A stretch of 21,561 bases of DNA from a virus: positions 1-21,561 of IMG/VR virus record IMGVR_UViG_3300020385_000799; one strand, given 5' to 3'. Under the pieces are notes generated by a model. The model had not been told where the DNA came from. It saw nothing but the letters and a program-made list of their open reading frames with translations, and did no database searches. The first letter of the stretch is position 1. Every line of letters starts with the position of its first letter. Below are positions 14,606-21,561 of the stretch, piece after piece. The position numbers were made by a program, and so were the translations under genes.

Positions 14606-15390
14606 TAAATTTCCTCCATTAGAGATTTTACTTCTTTAATTGTGTCGTCGATTGTCATTTTTTTATTATCAAGAACACGCCAGAAATTAGAATGGTCATA
14701 GTTGTCTACACTTAGCGCAGTCTCGCTTTCGTGGTTGTCATTATGAACATCTCTTTCTAGCCTCAAGACTTTTCCACCAGCTTTATTGATTGCTTCAACT
14801 TCGTTTGGAAATCTAACATCTGCTACAACGGCAAGGTCGCTACCTTCTTTTGTAATCTTATTTAGACATGCGTTTGTCCATACGTTTGGATGAATCTTAC
14901 GCATAATATCTGTACCAAAGAATTGCATAAATTCGCGAGCCGTCATCTCGCCCTCTCTCCAATTCCAACTTTTCTTTGCGTCTACAGGCATCTTTTTCAT
15001 TAGCTTCATATTCTGAAACCGTGGCATGTCTTCCCAGCGAATATCAGAAAGAGTCTGATTTTTTTGGTCGTCTGTTCCATACGCCTGCTCGTAAGTAAAG
15101 CCAAATAAATTTATGCACATGTCTTTTACGGGGTCTGCAAAGTTGTAAAGCTTAACGTAGGGCCACATATTGTAGTGAGCATACTCCATAAATTCTTCAT
15201 CTTTTCTCTCGGTGTCAAACTCACCCCAACCTTCTTTGCCTTGACTGTTTTCTGTTTTAATGATAAGTTTTCCGTTTTGATTTAAATTATACTCTTTCAC
15301 TAGACCTTTGTTTAATAAAACTTGACCGTGAATAATATTAGCAACGGTTGTTTTTCCTGCTTGTTTTTTTCCAGAAATCCCTAAAATCAT
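14605..15390 (-). CDS. Deoxynucleotide monophosphate kinase (T4 gp1-like)
   Basis: A 261-residue P-loop enzyme that would phosphorylate dNMPs to dNDPs, feeding nucleotides from degraded host DNA to the phage fork. The Walker A motif GKKQAGKTT (7-15) opens the protein, and EFMQFFGTDIMRKIHPNVWT and LAVVADVRFPNEVEAINKAG follow. The D-V-R-F-P-N-E sequence is typical of the phage dNMP kinase family. Residues such as GYE-like FGFTYEQAYGTDDQKN in the middle also fit. It overlaps primase and nuclease genes by one base each (TAATG), implying coupled translation. Confidence 0.88.
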   Translation of the reverse strand: MILGISGKKQAGKTTVANIIHGQVLLNKGLVKEYNLNQNGKLIIKTENSQGKEGWGEFDTERKDEEFMEYAHYNMWPYVKLYNFADPVKDMCINLFGFTYEQAYGTDDQKNQTLSDIRWEDMPRFQNMKLMKKMPVDAKKSWNWREGEMTAREFMQFFGTDIMRKIHPNVWTNACLNKITKEGSDLAVVADVRFPNEVEAINKAGGKVLRLERDVHNDNHESETALSVDNYDHSNFWRVLDNKKMTIDDTIKEVKSLMEEI

Positions 15391-16409
15391 TAATGTGTAC
15401 CTTTTAAATCTGAAAGAATATTATCTTGTATAGCTTTTATTGACATGTCACCAATATCTTTCCCCGCAAACTTTGGGAATTTTAAATTGAATGACCTAAA
15501 TAGTTCTCTTTGTATTTTTATTTTTGACTCTCTACCAGCTTGATCATTGTCTGTCAACACGACTAATTTTGTTGCGCCACTTTTTAGCAGTAGTTCCTTT
15601 TGTTTGTTAGATATATCTTTACCAAAAAGCCCAACACAGTTGGTAACTCCAGCTTCGTGCATCCTCCAGACATCTCCTTGCCCTTCTACCAAAAAGAGAG
15701 TTGCGGTTTCTAAAGATCTAACTAATGCTTTATCATAATTATATAAATAGTTTGCTTTCTTAAAACCTTGTGAAAACAAATATTTTGGCGACTGCCAAGG
15801 CTTAGTAGCTCTAGCTATGAAACCGACCCTCTCTCCTTCATAAAAAACAGGAATAATTGCCCTGTCCTTCATTGCTGACCCTTTTTCTATGCATTCTTCA
15901 ACACCGAAATGTCTAAGAGTATCGACATAAAAACCTCTGGATTCAAAATATAGTGAGTTCCCGCAGGTTCGTATATCTTCTACTGTTATAGAGTCAAGTG
16001 ACGTATTGTGCTTAAAGATTTCTACTATTTCGCTAAAATCTTTGTATGGATCTTCTATTTTCTCTTTCTTGTTTTCTGTGTCTCTAATGTTATAGAGCTT
16101 ACATACATACCTTAACACGTCAGAGAAAGAAGCGTCCTGCCCCCTCTCTGTGAATATAGATTGTATAAAACCAAAAATGTTTGTGCTACTATCTTCGTGG
16201 CAGTTTCTTGTCCAACACCGCCAGTTCTTGTGTGTTAAAGATATTGACAAACCATTGTCATTGTCTCCATGATGTATGGGACATCTCATAAACACGTTGT
16301 TATTTTTAGTTTGATAATCTAGCTCTAGGTCGTTTAAAAGTAAGAACAGGTCTTTAAATATAAGATCTCTGACCTCATTCAAGTCAAGCTTTTGTTTTGT
16401 TGTATTCAT
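15390..16409 (-). CDS. DnaG-like primase (CHC2 zinc domain and Toprim domain)
   Basis: From the ATG at 16409 the protein is 339 residues; an in-frame TTG at 16424 would add five. The zinc-binding domain shows RCPIHHGDNDNGLSISLTHK then NWRCWTRNCH (Cys43, His46, Cys65, Cys70). The Toprim core has FLVEGQGDVWRMHEAG (E242) and VVLTDNDQAGRES (D287 and D289), and the tail GKDIGDMS matches the GKDpgD motif of small Toprim primases. It would lay RNA primers for the DnaB-like helicase encoded two genes upstream. There is no obvious helicase-binding C-domain, so it is a compact phage primase. It starts inside the last 26 bases of a small membrane protein gene. Confidence 0.9.
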   Translation of the reverse strand: MNTTKQKLDLNEVRDLIFKDLFLLLNDLELDYQTKNNNVFMRCPIHHGDNDNGLSISLTHKNWRCWTRNCHEDSSTNIFGFIQSIFTERGQDASFSDVLRYVCKLYNIRDTENKKEKIEDPYKDFSEIVEIFKHNTSLDSITVEDIRTCGNSLYFESRGFYVDTLRHFGVEECIEKGSAMKDRAIIPVFYEGERVGFIARATKPWQSPKYLFSQGFKKANYLYNYDKALVRSLETATLFLVEGQGDVWRMHEAGVTNCVGLFGKDISNKQKELLLKSGATKLVVLTDNDQAGRESKIKIQRELFRSFNLKFPKFAGKDIGDMSIKAIQDNILSDLKGTH

Positions 16410-16542
16410 ACCAAAGCAGTCCAATGTTTGCTAACGTGTAAGAAAACCACATCAATGAGTGGGGCCAATCTTTCTGTCTCAAATTTCCAACAAATACTAT
16501 AAAATAACAAGCAGTTGCTATCACTATAGGTAAAATATTCAT
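16384..16542 (-). CDS. 52-residue membrane protein with two helices
   Basis: This short gene fills the gap between the primase and the gene at 16539. Its ATG (16542) overlaps the upstream TGA as ATGA, with GAGAGAG 7 bases before it. It ends in TGA at 16384, 26 bases inside the primase. The translation MNILPIVIATACYFIVFVGN and then MWFSYTLANIGLLWYEYNKT gives two hydrophobic helices (about 3-19 and 32-46) joined by a polar RQKDWPHS loop, with a charged tail. That topology is common in small phage membrane proteins, including holin-like ones, but no such function is shown. Its position between replication genes suggests another role, perhaps membrane attachment of the fork. Confidence 0.75.
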   Translation of the reverse strand: MNILPIVIATACYFIVFVGNLRQKDWPHSLMWFSYTLANIGLLWYEYNKTKA

Positions 16543-16763
16543 CTAACATCTCTCTCAAGATGACTAACATACTTTACAAATACTTCTTCTTGTAGGTCAT
16601 AGAATAACCTTCCACCTTCCGTTTTATTTAACGAGTAGGTAGATTCTGTCATTAAGCCACTGTCATACACTTTGGTAACCTTGTAGGTAGATTGCGGTTT
16701 AGGTAGCGGTATTACATCTCCATGAGAAGGTCCACCATTAAATTCCGCTTCGTATTTACTCAT
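16539..16763 (-). CDS. Small conserved phage protein, unknown function
   Basis: A 74-residue protein using the ATG at 16763, which has GAGGAAA seven or so bases upstream and overlaps the helicase stop by 8 bases. An upstream GTG at 16793 is less likely. The opening MSKYEAEFNGGPSHGDVIPL resembles a short phage protein family that I recall as unnamed, with conserved GGP and DG-V-I/PLP. There is no transmembrane helix or metal motif. Its location between helicase and primase could imply a link to replication, but I assign no function. Confidence 0.75.
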   Translation of the reverse strand: MSKYEAEFNGGPSHGDVIPLPKPQSTYKVTKVYDSGLMTESTYSLNKTEGGRLFYDLQEEVFVKYVSHLERDVR

Positions 16764-18201
16764 TTGTTTCCTCGTCAAAAGGTAATTCTGCACCTTCTAT
16801 GGCATCAGCCCCTCCGGTGGCAACAAGTTCATCTCTAGTTCTCAATTCTGTAAGCAGTGCATGTTGCCCACTCATATTTAAATTTATATAATTTCCATCT
16901 TGCATACCCGGACCATGACGAGAAACGATAGGAACAAGTTTTCTATTACCTGCGCGTGGACCGTCTTCTGCCGTCTCTTCTGCTGACTTTTCTTTGAAGA
17001 TAGAGAATGATGTGCATAGCCAGATAAGTCTGTCAGAACCGCTTACGGCATCCGTAGATTCTTTTGTTATGCCATCTCTATTTAACTGCACAAAGGACAG
17101 GCAGGCAAAGTCATACTTAACTGCAAGATTATGAAGGTTGGTAATTTGAAAACCAAGAGCTTGATATTCTTGTATGTTATTACTTATGGAAGTAGAAGAC
17201 ATTAGTTTAAGATAATCGTAGACCACTAAACATTCATTTGTTCTTCCGTTTTCATCTGTGCCAACTTCTTGAAGTACCCATCTTTTTATAACATTTAAGA
17301 TTGACTCAAAGGGCATCCCTGCCACTGTAGCGTATGTATATGGAATGTTTTTTATTTCTTCTACTGCATTTTGAACAGCTATATGCTGTTCTTCGTCATG
17401 CTCAAAAGATCCAGTTGAAATATCGTTGATTGGAACTTTGCTTAAACTAGCAATGATTCTATTTAGATGGTCTTCTTTGCTCATTTCTGTGTCAAGCATA
17501 AGAACTGGAACGCCAGTCTTAGCTACATTGATAGCAACATTATCTCCAAATACAGACTTGCCAACCTTTGGTCTGGCAGAAATTAAATCTACACATTTGC
17601 GACGAAGGCCACCACCAATAGCTGCATCGTATCTATCGAACCCAGTGGGTATACCAAGTTGATCGCATTTGTTCTCAAGTAAAAATTCAATATACTCATC
17701 TACTCCATCACCTATTTTCTCTGGTTTTTTATTGTTATCATCTTCTTTTAAGAAATCAACAATAGGATTTTCAATGATTGATACAATTTCATCAACATCT
17801 TCATCTCCGGTGATCTGCTCTGCATCGTATGATATTTGCTTTGCTAGTCTTTGTATCTTTCTAGCTAATTCAAACTTCTTAATTTGAGCAGCAAAGTGAA
17901 TTATATTATCTTTCTTTACTGGAAAATCCATTAAAGACTTTACATACTTTAACTCTCTTGTGTCTTTAAGTGTTTCAGAAAATCCTAACCTTTCAGCAGA
18001 AGACATGATAGAAGCTATGTCAACTTCTGCTTCACTAGCAAATATCTTCTCAAGGCATTTGTAAATAATTTGATTATTATGAGCAGCAAAACTGCTGTGT
18101 TCTAGTAAATCGGAAACTTCAATGTATGATTCTAAACCGTGAGCAAAAAGGCCAGCAAGTACTGCTCTTTCTGCTCCGAGATCTTGCAATATTTTAGTCA
18201 T
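16756..18201 (-). CDS. dnaB: Replicative DnaB-like helicase
   Basis: A 481-residue helicase that unwinds DNA 5'-3' at the fork. The N-terminal region (MTKILQDLGAERAVLAGLF to about residue 150) matches the DnaB N-domain, starting with the helical AERAVLxGLL-like segment. The RecA-like motor has Walker A ARPKVGKS (209-216), TEMS with E239, Walker B VVYDYLKLM (D329), FVQLNRDG and SGSDRLIWLCTSFSIFK. An acidic tail of about 25 residues ends the protein. It follows the zinc-ribbon gene after two bases and precedes the primase region, giving the usual helicase-primase pair. Loader and clamp genes are not visible in the window. Confidence 0.93.
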   Translation of the reverse strand: MTKILQDLGAERAVLAGLFAHGLESYIEVSDLLEHSSFAAHNNQIIYKCLEKIFASEAEVDIASIMSSAERLGFSETLKDTRELKYVKSLMDFPVKKDNIIHFAAQIKKFELARKIQRLAKQISYDAEQITGDEDVDEIVSIIENPIVDFLKEDDNNKKPEKIGDGVDEYIEFLLENKCDQLGIPTGFDRYDAAIGGGLRRKCVDLISARPKVGKSVFGDNVAINVAKTGVPVLMLDTEMSKEDHLNRIIASLSKVPINDISTGSFEHDEEQHIAVQNAVEEIKNIPYTYATVAGMPFESILNVIKRWVLQEVGTDENGRTNECLVVYDYLKLMSSTSISNNIQEYQALGFQITNLHNLAVKYDFACLSFVQLNRDGITKESTDAVSGSDRLIWLCTSFSIFKEKSAEETAEDGPRAGNRKLVPIVSRHGPGMQDGNYINLNMSGQHALLTELRTRDELVATGGADAIEGAELPFDEETNE

Positions 18202-18203
18202 TT

Positions 18204-18611
18204 TTACTTACCGCCACATCGGTTACACCTTTGATACTCACCGTAAACTAGATTAGCATTCATTTGAAATTCTTTTCCGCAGACGTGACATTCTACATCC
18301 ACAATGTTTGCCTTTTTTCTGTTTCTTGGGGTTCTCTTGATTTTGGGTGTATCCGTATCAGAAAATTCAAGCCCATCGTCTTGCCAAGTGTTCTTTTTGA
18401 ACTTCACAACTTCTCTCCTGCCTTTAGGTTTAGTGTTATCTTTATGCATAGTAAAATTATTTTCAGCTTCTTTAGGCTCAGAAGATACGAGTTCTTCTGA
18501 GTCAGAGGGTGCAACCTGCTGTTTTTCTTCAGACAGACTAGACGTTAATTGTTCAAGTAGCGCCTGTTTTTGTTCAGGTGTTAGGTTTTTGATTAAATCT
18601 TTGTCTATCAT
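18204..18611 (-). CDS. Zinc-ribbon-tailed small protein, unknown function
   Basis: A 135-residue protein. The N-terminal 60 residues (LTPEQKQALLEQLTSSLSEE and on) are helical and acidic, followed by a charged, basic linker (KPKGRREVVKFKKN...RTPRNRKK). The C-terminus, VECHVCGKEFQMNANLVYGE then YQRCNRCGGK, has two CxxC pairs and looks like a zinc ribbon that could bind DNA or protein. It overlaps the preceding helical gene by ATGA and comes before the helicase, hinting at a replication or transcription role. The N-terminal part has no family I recognise. Confidence 0.75.
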   Translation of the reverse strand: MIDKDLIKNLTPEQKQALLEQLTSSLSEEKQQVAPSDSEELVSSEPKEAENNFTMHKDNTKPKGRREVVKFKKNTWQDDGLEFSDTDTPKIKRTPRNRKKANIVDVECHVCGKEFQMNANLVYGEYQRCNRCGGK

Positions 18612-19072
18612 TTTCTTTTACCCTTTTCAAATAGTATGTCTGCTTTTCTTCTAACATTGTACTCTCTAGACTTAATATTTTCAAGCCTTCCTTGCGCAGT
18701 TAGTTTCCATTCATTGATTTTTCTTGCTAAGTCGTCATTTCTAAGGATGGTAGCGACCTTTGTTTCATGTTTAGCGTATGTGTCCCAAACTCCGCTGTTT
18801 AAAGCTTCTGATATTATACTCTGTAATGAGTTTTCACACCATCGTATTACATTTTCACACTGGGCGCGTTCTGTTCCAACGTGATCTACATATTGCATTA
18901 ATTGATATGCGTAACCAAAGCAATCGTCTTGTGTAAGCTTATCTAAGTTACTTAACGATAAAGTTTCAGCTACGGCAAATTCTGGATTAAATTTAGTAGG
19001 AGTTATATTCTTGGCAGTAATATATGCTTCGATACCATCTAGAAACTCTTTCAATCTTTCAGCGGCTGTCAA
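18608..19072 (-). CDS. Helical phage protein beside recA (possible recombination accessory)
   Basis: A 154-residue all-helical protein (MTAAERLKEFLDGIEAYI, then ECxx-like YAYQLMQYVDHVGTERAQCE and a charged tail). It uses a TTG start at 19072 with GGAG eight bases upstream; no in-frame ATG lies near. It overlaps the nuclease gene by 14 bases. Similar helical proteins often lie beside recA in phages as I recall them, but no function is known to me. A mediator or ssDNA-loading role (UvsY-like) is a possibility based only on position and helical content. Confidence 0.7.
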   Translation of the reverse strand: MTAAERLKEFLDGIEAYITAKNITPTKFNPEFAVAETLSLSNLDKLTQDDCFGYAYQLMQYVDHVGTERAQCENVIRWCENSLQSIISEALNSGVWDTYAKHETKVATILRNDDLARKINEWKLTAQGRLENIKSREYNVRRKADILFEKGKRK

Positions 19073-19481
19073 TTTGTTTTCTCCAATCTTCTATACTGTC
19101 TGAATATTTAAGGGCAATTAATTCTATGTCATTTAAAGTACACCAGTCTTCTTTTATAAAGTCTCTTTTACGCGAAGTCAAGAACCCAGCTTTGGTTTTA
19201 TGAAAAAACTTACAGAACTCATAGTGTTGTTGTCCGTGAACTTCAACACCCAACTGTAAGTTGGGAATAAAAAAGTCTAGAAATAATGTAGACTTCTTGG
19301 CTGGATCTCTTGACCCCGGTAATTTAACTTCTTCTAAAACGCTGTAACCTGAAAACATTTCGTGCAATAATTTTCTTGCTGCCATGTGGTACTTTGATTT
19401 AACTGTTTTATCGTCGTTTTTTATAATGTATTTTTTTAAATCTAAATTATATTCACGACCATTTAAACCAAGGACTTTCAT
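19059..19481 (-). CDS. Small PD-(D/E)XK-like nuclease
   Basis: A 140-residue protein in the recombination block. It has HMAARKLLHEMFSGYSVLEE with Glu50-51, then LFLDFFIPNLQLGVEVHGQQ and HYEFCKFFHKT, and RDFIKEDWCTLNDIELIALK. The arrangement E...(strand) LDFF-I-P...VEVHGxQHY fits a compact PD-(D/E)XK nuclease in which the acidic pair D69 and E79 would hold the metal and Gln/His follow. It resembles Vsr-like or DUF559-like phage nucleases by eye. The ATG overlaps the RecA stop (ATGA). Likely action is nicking or cutting DNA during recombination or repair; specificity is unknown. Confidence 0.78.
   Translation of the reverse strand: MKVLGLNGREYNLDLKKYIIKNDDKTVKSKYHMAARKLLHEMFSGYSVLEEVKLPGSRDPAKKSTLFLDFFIPNLQLGVEVHGQQHYEFCKFFHKTKAGFLTSRKRDFIKEDWCTLNDIELIALKYSDSIEDWRKQIDSR
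19070..19084 (-). promoter_or_regulatory. Ribosome binding site deciding a TTG start
   Basis: GGAG at 19084-19081 lies eight bases upstream of TTG at 19072-19070. The next in-frame ATG would remove a third of the protein, so the TTG is the preferred start of the helical protein at 18608. Confidence 0.6.
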
Positions 19482-20587
19482 AGTACATTTCTTATTTCTT
19501 CGTATAAAAATTGCTGAATCTCCTCGTTCTGTTCAATAAAATCGCCAAGTTTTGACATTCCTTGAAATTTAAAGAATTTTTCTACTGCGTCCGCATTGTT
19601 TACATCCACTTCGTTTTTCTTTAACAGCGCTTGTATGGCTGGATCTTTTTGGTTTTCTATAGCTGTAGTCACTGTGTACCAAGCTCCAGCCTGCTTAATA
19701 AATGTAAGCTCGTTGGCAATTTCACACAATTCCCTGACTTCATCAATGCCAGTTCCATATCTAATATATGAAACGGCGTTGGAGTTAGGTTTACCTCCAG
19801 CCGCTGTTGTTTTAACAAGCCAATTAGCAACTTGTCCAACGTCATGCCCATTGTCATCTGTTTCTTCCCATTTTCCTCTGTGGGTAATCACCATGTTAGT
19901 GCCTGCTTGATACTGAAGCATATTTCCAGCATCAGCCATCTTAGCTGGAGACCAGCGAGACCCACCGGTGTTAGCAATGTTATGAGTGATAAAAATTAAG
20001 ATCGCTCTAGTTCTTGCTACGTCATTACTAATTCTTTTAAAGAACATAGCCAATAGGCGTGGAAGCTGCGCCCTTACGCCTGTGCGAACTTCACCGTCTA
20101 GCTCATCTTGCGGAACCATGTTTGACACAGAGTCAATAATAGCCACAAAGTCTGGCTGATTTTTAACATACAATTCTAATGAATTTAAAAACTCTTCAGC
20201 AGAGACTACGGGTTTATTGTCTGTAGCTTGAATGATTTTAATTTTATCTGCGTCAAGACCTTTTATTCCAATAAAGTTTTCTTTTGTTAACCTACCCTCT
20301 GTATTAAAGTAAACAACATTTTTGCCAGCGAGTTGAGCTTTTGCCGCAAAGTAAAGAGATGTAGTGGTTTTCCCTGTCTTTGGATCTCCAGTCATCACTA
20401 CTACGCTACCCTCTCTGAGACCTCCACCTAACGCCAAGTCTAGTGCTGGTGAAATTCCTATTGTCTTAAAAGTCTGTAGGTCTGATAATACTTTAGTTCC
20501 TTGTTCTACAATGTCTCCATATTTAGCAATAACTTGATTACTTACTATATCGTCATCAAACTTAGCCTTCGCTTTCTTTTTTGCCAT
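19478..20587 (-). CDS. recA: RecA-like recombinase
   Basis: A 369-residue strand-exchange ATPase of near bacterial RecA length. Walker A is GDPKTGKTT (67-75), the catalytic glutamate sits in YFNTEG (E97), and Walker B is DFVAIIDSVSNMVPQ. ILIFITHNIANTGG corresponds to the RecA strand and L2 region (usually VIFINQIR), and FIKQAGAWYTV matches RecA's IxKxGAWYSY. It therefore belongs to the RecA/UvsX group. It should pair broken ends and drive recombination-dependent replication, likely with the neighbouring nucleases. The basic N-terminus (MAKKKAKAKF) may help DNA binding. Its start lies 26 bases inside the upstream gene. Confidence 0.93.
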   Translation of the reverse strand: MAKKKAKAKFDDDIVSNQVIAKYGDIVEQGTKVLSDLQTFKTIGISPALDLALGGGLREGSVVVMTGDPKTGKTTTSLYFAAKAQLAGKNVVYFNTEGRLTKENFIGIKGLDADKIKIIQATDNKPVVSAEEFLNSLELYVKNQPDFVAIIDSVSNMVPQDELDGEVRTGVRAQLPRLLAMFFKRISNDVARTRAILIFITHNIANTGGSRWSPAKMADAGNMLQYQAGTNMVITHRGKWEETDDNGHDVGQVANWLVKTTAAGGKPNSNAVSYIRYGTGIDEVRELCEIANELTFIKQAGAWYTVTTAIENQKDPAIQALLKKNEVDVNNADAVEKFFKFQGMSKLGDFIEQNEEIQQFLYEEIRNVL

Positions 20588-21020
20588 TATCTAATCCTCT
20601 CAATTTGTTAAATTTAGATTTCTTTCCGTAAGATTTTTTTCTTGTCTTTGGTTCTTCTTTTACATTTAAGTCTTGCTTCTTGTCTTTATTGTCTTTCATT
20701 AATTTAAGTTGCTTTTCAATTTCTGGAACAACCCTTTTGTTTTTTAGAGAAAAAACTTTAGATAGGTAAGGCGAGTTGACTGCTTTTACCACGGCCACTT
20801 CTCCATATTTTTTAACAAGGGCGTTAGCGGCAAACAACTGCTGCTTAAAAGTCCAGTCCCAAGGTTTTTTATTCCAGAATTTGTAACCTAGTTTACCTTC
20901 ATTTTTGTGTTCTGCAAGTCTTATGCACATTAATTCTGCTAAATAAGAAGCGCAAGTGCAATGGTCTCCCGTTGACTGATGCTTATATTTGCTTTTTTCA
21001 GTTCTTTTTCTTTTTGTCAT
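20562..21020 (-). CDS. Basic phage protein with Cys/His motif, unknown function
   Basis: A 152-residue protein taken from the ATG at 21020; ATGs at 21053 and a TTG at 21074 are alternatives further upstream, since no strong ribosome site separates them. It begins TKRKRTEKSKYKHQSTGDHC, then TCASYLAELMCIRLAE, LGYKFWNKKPWDWTFKQQLF and a long Lys-rich tail (KTRKKSYGKKSKFNK). This Cys-Cys-Ala-Tyr pattern and the KFWN motif look like a conserved phage family of no known function to me. The strong positive charge and position right before recA suggest nucleic-acid binding. Confidence 0.75.
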   Translation of the reverse strand: MTKRKRTEKSKYKHQSTGDHCTCASYLAELMCIRLAEHKNEGKLGYKFWNKKPWDWTFKQQLFAANALVKKYGEVAVVKAVNSPYLSKVFSLKNKRVVPEIEKQLKLMKDNKDKKQDLNVKEEPKTRKKSYGKKSKFNKLRGLDNGKKESEG

Positions 21021-21432
21021 AGATAATTGATTCTTCAAAACAGCCCGATTCATGATCTTTATATTCTCTTTCAATTATTAACTCAGGTATTAACCACAAT
21101 GTTTTATCAACAACTCCATCTTTAATTTTACCGATAGTGTAAGTATTTTTACTATCTGACCCAAGCATACCCACTACAGATTTAGCAAAATATATACCAT
21201 CAATATCCGTTATGTCAATCCTCTCTCTGTGAGATTTAAATTGAATACTCAACTTACTCAGAAAGACTTCGTTGTTGTCGCAATATCTTTTTAACTCATG
21301 CCAACGGTCAGTGTTGTCAATAAAGTATTCAGTACCGTCTTTAAGGGTTACAATTAACCATGTAGCCCTAATGTTTGTTCTAAATATTTCTGACCACTTG
21401 TCTCTATTGTTTATCTGATGTTCGTCGTGCAT
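20998..21432 (-). CDS. Hypothetical phage protein
   Basis: A 144-residue protein of mixed strand/helix make-up: ATWLIVTLKDGTEYFIDNTD, then LSKLSIQFKSHRERID, GIYFAKSVVGMLGSDSKNTY, TIGKIKDGVVDKTLWLIPEL. The repeated short strands suggest a small beta-rich domain. I recall comparable unnamed proteins in large phages but can name no function. It overlaps the following gene by 23 bases (with the ATG at 21020) and its own start overlaps the stop of the gene at the window edge. Confidence 0.72.
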   Translation of the reverse strand: MHDEHQINNRDKWSEIFRTNIRATWLIVTLKDGTEYFIDNTDRWHELKRYCDNNEVFLSKLSIQFKSHRERIDITDIDGIYFAKSVVGMLGSDSKNTYTIGKIKDGVVDKTLWLIPELIIEREYKDHESGCFEESIIYDKKKKN

Positions 21433-21561
21433 TTTGCGCTCGGTTTATTTTTCCTGTTCTGTTTTTTTATTTCGTCACCAAGCTCTGAAGCGGCTTGTGT
21501 CATAACCGTTGAGCCTTTATGTGAAGCAAACAAGTTTGATTTTTCTTCCTGTGTTTTAACA
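21411..21561 (-). CDS. C-terminal fragment of an unknown gene (cut by the window edge)
   Basis: The only frame open through 21561-21411 on the minus strand ends in TAA at 21411 and overlaps the start of the next gene by 22 bases. The visible 49 residues are polar and basic (TVMTQAASELGDEIKKQNRK, then NKPSAKCTTNIR). No motif is visible. It is accepted because the other two frames stop early and genes here overlap routinely, but it remains tentative. Confidence 0.5.
   Translation of the reverse strand, partial: VKTQEEKSNLFASHKGSTVMTQAASELGDEIKKQNRKNKPSAKCTTNIR

Noticed and set aside
16384-16542. Calling the small two-helix protein a holin
   Set aside because: The topology fits, but there is no endolysin gene near it and its neighbours are helicase and primase, so the label is not supported.
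1-21561. tRNA, rRNA, CRISPR arrays or transposases
   Set aside because: No cloverleaf-like segment, spaced repeat series or transposase motif was seen. The only perfect direct repeat I saw by eye is the 23-bp pair, which is tied to two start codons.

Overview
This window reads as a piece of a large, AT-rich tailed-phage genome. Every supportable gene lies on the minus strand, so transcription runs from high to low coordinates. Genes are packed almost without gaps: many join by ATGA or TAATG overlaps, or by overlaps of 8 to about 30 bases. The only real intergenic gap is about 100 bases (9612-9714). The genes include a phage-type replication and recombination set, many small phage-type proteins, and a glycosylation cluster. 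The likely host is a member of the Planctomycetes or a relative. That is inferred from a Tat-exported DUF1501 protein and a small secreted protein whose sequence style resembles planctomycetal exported proteins. I could not run a database search.

Layout in transcription order. (1) 21561-18204 is a recombination block: several uncharacterised phage proteins, a RecA-like recombinase, a compact PD-(D/E)XK-like nuclease, a helical protein and a zinc-ribbon protein. (2) 18201-13568 is a replication block: a DnaB-like helicase, a small conserved protein, a 52-residue two-helix membrane protein, a CHC2/Toprim primase, a deoxynucleotide monophosphate kinase, and a RecB/Cas4-like nuclease with candidate iron-sulfur cysteines. 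(3) 13563-9715 is an accessory block: a small Tat-signal protein, a full-length DUF1501 protein with its own Tat signal, a small Sec-type secreted protein, a PAP2-type phosphatase, a composite phage protein and a tail-anchored protein. (4) A sigma70-like promoter and a hairpin followed by a U-tract lie at 9702-9629. (5) 9611-5156 is the polymerase block: DNA polymerase III alpha split into two genes at the palm/fingers boundary, with a DEDDh exonuclease and an endonuclease VII-like gene between the halves, then an SSB. (6) 5154-1 is a glycan block: three GT-B glycosyltransferases, an FkbM-type methyltransferase, a methyltransferase-like remnant and a Cys-rich gene cut by the window edge.

Together the genes give a nearly self-sufficient replisome: helicase, primase, two-piece polymerase, proofreading exonuclease, SSB, nucleotide kinase and recombinase. 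They also give a possible envelope-remodelling cassette and a carbohydrate-modification cluster. The most unusual items are the virus-borne Tat-exported DUF1501 protein with its small Tat neighbour, and the two-piece polymerase with two nuclease genes inside the split.
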